Source: Rodentibacter genomosp. 2
Lineage (GTDB): Bacteria > Pseudomonadota > Gammaproteobacteria > Enterobacterales > Pasteurellaceae
Direction of reading: 5' to 3'
Assembly (NCBI GenBank): GCA_001999425.1
Contig: MLHP01000026.1
Coordinates: 1 to 64,000 of the forward strand
Length of the DNA stretch: 64,000 nucleotides
The notes below the pieces were generated by a model, which saw nothing but the letters and a program-made list of their open reading frames with translations, was not told the origin of the DNA and did no database searches. Positions 59,903 to 64,000 of this stretch are shown piece by piece. The position numbers and the translations under genes were made by a program. Numbering within the stretch: position 1 is the first letter of the stretch; the number at the start of each line of letters is the position of its first letter.

Positions 59903-59939
59903 ACGCAAACGTTTACATATTATATTCTTTCGGTAGAAT
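59903..59939 (+). promoter_or_regulatory. purine permease promoter with PurR operator
   Basis: ACGCAAACGTTTACAT (59903-59918) matches the PurR consensus ANGCAANCGTTTNCNT at every specified position. It overlaps the -35 TTTACA (59912-59917); with TAGAAT 16 bases further (59934-59939) this is a good promoter. Repression by purines is a natural fit for a purine importer. Confidence 0.85.
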
Positions 59940-59976
59940 AGCGCCTTTTCATTCTGACTTATTTTTTAGAGGCAAC

Positions 59977-61293
59977 ATGTCTAATTTAGAAAAAATCTTT
60001 GAATTGCAAAAACGTGGTTCAACTATTCGCCAAGAGATTATTGCTGGTTTAACTACATTTCTTGCTATGGTGTATTCTGTAATTGTCGTACCCAATATGC
60101 TCGGGGCTGCCGGTTTCCCTGCTGAATCCGTATTTATTGCCACTTGCTTAGTGGCAGGTTTAGGATCGATTTTAATCGGCTTATGGGCTAATGCACCGAT
60201 GGCGATTGGCTGCGCTATTTCACTGACAGCCTTTACCGCATTTAGTTTGGTGATTGGTCAAGGTGTTTCTATTCCGGTTGCCTTGGGGGCGGTATTCCTA
60301 ATGGGGGTGGCTTTTACCCTCATTTCAGCGACGGGTATTCGCTCTTGGATTCTACGTAATCTTCCTTCCAGTATCGCCCATGGTGCAGGAATCGGTATCG
60401 GTTTATTCTTACTTTTAATTGCGGCAAGTGGCGTAGAATTGGTAGTGAGTAATCAAGCCGGTTTACCGGTGAAATTAGGCAATTTCACCTCATTTCCGGT
60501 CATGATGTCATTAATTGGTTTGGCGTTTATCGTTGGCTTAGAAAAAATGCAAGTGAAAGGCGGGATCTTATGGGTGATCATTGCCATTACTATCATCGGT
60601 TTAATTTTTGATCCAAACGTAAAATTCAACGGTGAAATCTTCAAAATGCCCACTTTTGGTGAGAATTCTTTATTTTTACAATTAGATTTACAAGGGGCAT
60701 TACAACCGGCTATTCTACCTGTTGTTTTTGCTTTAGTGATGACCGCTGTATTTGATGCGACCGGTACTATCCGCGCTGTTGCAGGACAAGCTGATTTATT
60801 AGATAAAGACGGACAAATCATCAATGGCGGTAAAGCCTTAACCTCGGATTCCGTCAGTAGCTTATTCTCAGGATTATTCGGTACGGCACCGGCAGCCGTC
60901 TATATTGAATCGGCAGCCGGTACCGCAGCAGGTGGGAAAACTGGGATTACCGCTATTGTGGTAGGGGTGTTATTTTTATTAATGCTTTTCTTTCAACCCC
61001 TCGCCTTCTTGGTACCGGGTTATGCCACGGCTCCGGCACTAATGTATGTCGGATTATTAATGCTAAGTAATGTAAGCAAATTGGATTTTGATGATTTTGT
61101 CGGGGCGATGAGCGGGTTAATTTGTGCCGTATTCATTGTACTTACAGCGAACATTGTTACCGGCATTATGCTTGGTTTTGCTGCATTAGTGATTGGTCGT
61201 ATCGTAAGTGGCGATATTAAACGTTTAAATCTCGGTACGGTACTCATTGCTATTGCGTTGGTTGTCTTCTATGCCGGCGGATGGGCAATTTAA
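59977..61293 (+). CDS. NCS2/AzgA-like purine permease
   Basis: This 438-residue inner-membrane importer is probably for adenine or hypoxanthine/guanine. It begins [20 protein letters not shown], has [19 protein letters not shown] (near 24-42), about 12-13 membrane segments, and the substrate-site stretch [16 protein letters not shown] (near 260-275). It then has [22 protein letters not shown] (near 308-329, by position), typical of the AzgA subgroup. AGAGGCAAC precedes the ATG. A perfect PurR operator at its promoter supports a purine role. Confidence 0.9.
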   Translation: MSNLEKIFELQKRGSTIRQEIIAGLTTFLAMVYSVIVVPNMLGAAGFPAESVFIATCLVAGLGSILIGLWANAPMAIGCAISLTAFTAFSLVIGQGVSIPVALGAVFLMGVAFTLISATGIRSWILRNLPSSIAHGAGIGIGLFLLLIAASGVELVVSNQAGLPVKLGNFTSFPVMMSLIGLAFIVGLEKMQVKGGILWVIIAITIIGLIFDPNVKFNGEIFKMPTFGENSLFLQLDLQGALQPAILPVVFALVMTAVFDATGTIRAVAGQADLLDKDGQIINGGKALTSDSVSSLFSGLFGTAPAAVYIESAAGTAAGGKTGITAIVVGVLFLLMLFFQPLAFLVPGYATAPALMYVGLLMLSNVSKLDFDDFVGAMSGLICAVFIVLTANIVTGIMLGFAALVIGRIVSGDIKRLNLGTVLIAIALVVFYAGGWAI

Positions 61294-61324
61294 CTTTCTC
61301 ATCTAAAAAATAACGAATTTTATG

Positions 61325-61354
61325 ACCGCACTTTGTAAAGTGCGGTTGTTTTTT
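61325..61354 (+). terminator. inverted uptake-signal pair after purine permease
   Basis: ACCGCACTTT-gt-AAAGTGCGGT followed by TGTTTTTTT is a perfect 10-bp terminator stem made from two opposed uptake signals, about 30 bases past the stop. Confidence 0.9.
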
Positions 61355-61452
61355 TATGTGTTTTCATCTTTAGCTGATTTTTTCTTTCCTTTACCTAGTC
61401 CTTCCTCTTATTCAATGGTAGAATTTCACGTTTTTATGAGTAAGGAAAAATA

Positions 61453-61761
61453 ATGACATTAGTTGAATTTGTAATGGGTAAATTGGACGATTTAAAAGGT
61501 ACGGATATTGTGCATTTTGATGTACGGGGAAAATCTTCCATCACGGAAAACATGGTGATTTGCACCGGTACTTCAAGTCGTCAGGTTTCTGCAATGGCAG
61601 ATAATTTAATTGCAGAATGTAAGAAAGCAGGAGTTGAAACCTTTGGTGAAGAAGGTAAAAATACGGCAGATTGGATAGTGGTGGATCTAGGGCAAACTAT
61701 CGTTCATATTATGCAACGCGATGCACGTGAGATGTATCAATTAGAGAAACTTTGGGCGTAA
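61453..61761 (+). CDS. rsfS: ribosomal silencing factor RsfS
   Basis: RsfS binds L14 and keeps ribosomal subunits apart when nutrients are short. The 102-residue protein has DIVHFDVRGKSSITENMVICTG, SRQVSAMADN and GEEGKNTADWIVVDLGQTIVHIM by position. AAGGAAAAATA precedes the ATG. It is followed by rlmH and mrdA, the conserved rsfS-rlmH-mrdA order. Confidence 0.97.
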   Translation: MTLVEFVMGKLDDLKGTDIVHFDVRGKSSITENMVICTGTSSRQVSAMADNLIAECKKAGVETFGEEGKNTADWIVVDLGQTIVHIMQRDAREMYQLEKLWA

Positions 61762-61813
61762 AGTGCGGTCATTTTCCCGTGAGAATTATCTTGCTTGATA
61801 AAGAGGAATACTC

Positions 61814-62281
61814 GTGAAAATCACATTAATTGCAGTAGGGACAAAAATGCCCGCTTGGGTGATTAACGGATTTGAAGAATACCAACGCCGTTTTCCTAAA
61901 GAAATGCCCTTTGAATTAATTGAAATTCCAGCCGGAAAGCGGGGGAAAAATGCAGATATTAAACGTATTTTAGAGCAGGAAGGAAAGGCAATGTTGGCAG
62001 CTTGTGGAAAAAGCAAAATTGTTACCCTTGATATTCCCGGTAAACCTTGGACGACACCGCAACTCGCCGAACAATTAGAAGCTTGGAAAAATGACGGACG
62101 GGATGTTTGTTTATTAATTGGCGGGCCGGAAGGACTTTCACCGGAATGTAAAGCCGCTGCAGAGCAGAGTTGGTCGCTTTCACCTCTCACTTTGCCCCAT
62201 CCGTTGGTACGTATTGTGGTGGCGGAAAGTTTATATCGAGCTTGGTCGCTGACAACGAATCATCCCTACCATCGTGAGTAA
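61814..62281 (+). CDS. rlmH: 23S rRNA (pseudouridine1915-N3)-methyltransferase RlmH
   Basis: RlmH methylates pseudouridine 1915 in helix 69 of 23S rRNA. The 155-residue SPOUT protein has [20 protein letters not shown] at the start, the SAM-binding [12 protein letters not shown] (near 100-111) and the C-terminal [29 protein letters not shown] by position. AGAGGAATACTC precedes the ATG. mrdA begins 18 bases after the stop, with an uptake signal in between. Confidence 0.97.
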   Translation: MKITLIAVGTKMPAWVINGFEEYQRRFPKEMPFELIEIPAGKRGKNADIKRILEQEGKAMLAACGKSKIVTLDIPGKPWTTPQLAEQLEAWKNDGRDVCLLIGGPEGLSPECKAAAEQSWSLSPLTLPHPLVRIVVAESLYRAWSLTTNHPYHRE

Positions 62282-62299
62282 AAGTGCGGTCAATTTTAG

Positions 62300-64000
62300 A
62301 TGAATTTAAAGAAATTTTTCGCAGTCCCGACACATGAACCGATTCGTGATAAAAAAGCGGAGCGGAATCTTTTTGCCCGCCGAACATTGGTGGCGTTTAT
62401 TGGTATTCTTGTGCTCACCGGTGTGCTATTTACCAATATCTACCATCTCCAAGTAATCAATTTTGATACTTATCAAACACGCTCTAATGGCAATCGAATT
62501 AAACTCTTGCCTGTCCCGCCAACCCGTGGATTAATTTATGATCGCTACGGTGAATTGCTGGCTGAAAATCTGACTTTTTTCGGTTTATACATTGTGCCGG
62601 AAAAAACGGAAAATTTAGACCGCACTTTTGAGGCACTTCGTTATGTTGTCGGTTTAACCGATGAAGATATTGAGAATTTCAAAAAAGAACGACGCCGTGG
62701 CACGCGTTATACATCTGTTATGCTCAAACCTAATTTAACGGAGGAGCAAATTGCCCGTTTTGCGGTAAACCAATATCAATTTCCAAGCCTTGAAGTACGT
62801 CCTTATTTTAAACGTAATTATTTATATGGCGATATGATGGCGCATATTCTCGGCTATGTGGGTAAAATTAACGATAAAGATGTTGAAAAGCTAAAAAAAG
62901 ACGAGAAATTTGCCAATTATGCCGGCTCTCATGATATGGGAAAATTAGGCATTGAGCGTTATTACGAAGATCAATTACACGGCACAACGGGCTTTGAAGA
63001 AGTGGAAATTAATAATCGTGGGAAAGTGATCCGTAAATTACGTGAACAACCTGCGGTGGCGGGTAAAAGTATCCACCTCACCATCGATCTTGCCTTTCAA
63101 CGTTATATTACGGATTTACTTGCCGGACAAACAGGTGCGGTGGTTGTGCTTGATCCGAAGGATAGCAGCGTGTTGGCAATGGTTTCTACTCCAAGTTATG
63201 ACAATAATTTATTTGTGGACGGAATTTCCAGTGCCAATTATAAAGCGTTATTGGAAGATCCCGCCCGACCACTTTATAGCCGTGCGACACAAGGGATTTA
63301 CCCGCCCGCATCAACAGTGAAACCCTTTATTGCCGTGGCAGCACAAACGGAAAATGTGGTTAATCAAAACACTACAATTTTTGATCCGGGGTATTGGATG
63401 TTGCCAAATACGACAAAACGTTTTCGTGATTGGAAAAAAGCAGGGCATGGCTATACCGACTTAAATAAAGCGATTACCGAATCTTCCGACACCTATTTCT
63501 ATCAAGTCGCTTATAACTTAGGGATAGATCGTTTATCTTCATGGATGAAACGTTTTGGTTTCGGTATGCCGACAGGAATTGAGATAAACGAAGAAGCATC
63601 AGCAAATATGCCGACTCGGGAGTGGAAGCAAAAACGCTATAAACGTCAATGGGTACAAGGGGATACGATTTCTGTGGGGATTGGTCAAGGGTATTGGACA
63701 TCCACGCCATTACAAGTAGCAAAAGCGACAGCTATTTTGGCGAATAATGGCAAAGTAAATACCCCCCATTTAATGAAATCTATTGAAGGTGCAACAGTTG
63801 AACCCTATCAAGATCCACGGCTTTATGAGGATATTACCGAGCCGAAACAAGCCTATTGGGACGCAGCAAAGCGGGGAATGTTTAATGTGGTGAATTCTGC
63901 TACTGGAACAGGGCGAAAGGCTTTTAGCGGCACAAACTATCACGTCGCCGGAAAATCCGGAACGGCGCAAGTATTCAGTTTAAAAGAAAACCAAAAATAT
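62300..64000 (+). CDS. mrdA: penicillin-binding protein 2 (partial, runs off right edge)
   Basis: PBP2 is the transpeptidase of the elongation (Rod) complex, working with RodA. The 567 codons present start MNLKKFFAVPTHEPIRDKKA. There is one membrane helix at about 29-49, the PBP dimer domain with PPTRGLIYDRYGELLAEN, and a transpeptidase domain. Active-site motifs are SxxK (ASTVKP, near 331), SSD (ESSDTYFY, near 389) and KSGT (AGKSGTAQ, near 553). The frame is open to the window end; about 80 residues are expected beyond it. Confidence 0.96.
   Translation, partial: MNLKKFFAVPTHEPIRDKKAERNLFARRTLVAFIGILVLTGVLFTNIYHLQVINFDTYQTRSNGNRIKLLPVPPTRGLIYDRYGELLAENLTFFGLYIVPEKTENLDRTFEALRYVVGLTDEDIENFKKERRRGTRYTSVMLKPNLTEEQIARFAVNQYQFPSLEVRPYFKRNYLYGDMMAHILGYVGKINDKDVEKLKKDEKFANYAGSHDMGKLGIERYYEDQLHGTTGFEEVEINNRGKVIRKLREQPAVAGKSIHLTIDLAFQRYITDLLAGQTGAVVVLDPKDSSVLAMVSTPSYDNNLFVDGISSANYKALLEDPARPLYSRATQGIYPPASTVKPFIAVAAQTENVVNQNTTIFDPGYWMLPNTTKRFRDWKKAGHGYTDLNKAITESSDTYFYQVAYNLGIDRLSSWMKRFGFGMPTGIEINEEASANMPTREWKQKRYKRQWVQGDTISVGIGQGYWTSTPLQVAKATAILANNGKVNTPHLMKSIEGATVEPYQDPRLYEDITEPKQAYWDAAKRGMFNVVNSATGTGRKAFSGTNYHVAGKSGTAQVFSLKENQKY

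Overview
The window is a dense housekeeping stretch of a Pasteurellaceae chromosome. The clearest sign is the 9-base DNA uptake signal AAGTGCGGT, or its complement ACCGCACTT: I count roughly 45 to 50 copies by eye in 64 kb, many as inverted pairs just after genes. That is the Haemophilus influenzae-type core shared by Haemophilus, Aggregatibacter, Pasteurella and relatives, not the ACAAGCGGT type of Actinobacillus pleuropneumoniae. Gene neighbourhoods match blocks I remember from H. influenzae Rd, joined in a different order, so this is a relative whose exact species I cannot name. No prophage, CRISPR array, intact insertion sequence or rRNA operon is visible.

Layout. 0.3-6 kb: mutM, rpmBG, radC, coaBC, dut, slmA, yheU and crp. 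6-11.7 kb: a structured intergenic region, then narQ-murB, a DUF2322 gene, rpoH, plsY and folB. 11.8-16.2 kb: the rpsF-priB-rpsR-rplI operon, infA, rsmA-apaH and an HI_0552-family gene. 16.2-19.3 kb: ndh, folD and three tRNA genes (Pro, Arg, Ser). 19.3-31 kb: a SulP transporter, rph-pyrE-djlA-dusC, dapF, lexA and plsB divergent from each other, sodC and an alkaline-phosphatase-superfamily membrane enzyme. 31-37 kb: the leucine genes leuA-leuB-leuC-leuD on the minus strand, with a leader peptide and attenuator and a pair of inverted palindromic repeats between leuB and leuA. 37-46 kb: dprA, yaaA, a lipoprotein, pfkA and the yceD-rpmF-plsX-fabH-fabD-fabG-acpP lipid cluster. 46-55.6 kb: a Dcu-type dicarboxylate carrier with an unusual insert, trhP, a YdgA-like protein, adk, two small membrane proteins of unknown function, ampG and galE. 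55.7-64 kb: dld, an aldehyde dehydrogenase, ppa, a purine permease, rsfS-rlmH and the start of mrdA, which runs off the right edge.

Regulation that can be read directly includes: a twin SOS box at lexA; PurR-like boxes at folD, the leu leader and the purine permease; a perfect CRP site before dld; a competence-type CRP-S site before dprA; an FNR-like box before the Dcu carrier; a leucine attenuator; and leader structures before rpmB and rpsF.

The most interesting unexplained signals are (1) two copies of a three-hairpin element of about 180 bp whose stems differ by compensating changes while a 20-base loop stays identical; (2) a small-RNA-like transcript unit followed by a probable three-way-junction RNA between crp and narQ; (3) the roughly 100-residue soluble insert in the Dcu carrier; (4) a two-gene membrane cassette next to adk; and (5) a Lys-to-His change in the cofactor site of the aldehyde dehydrogenase.
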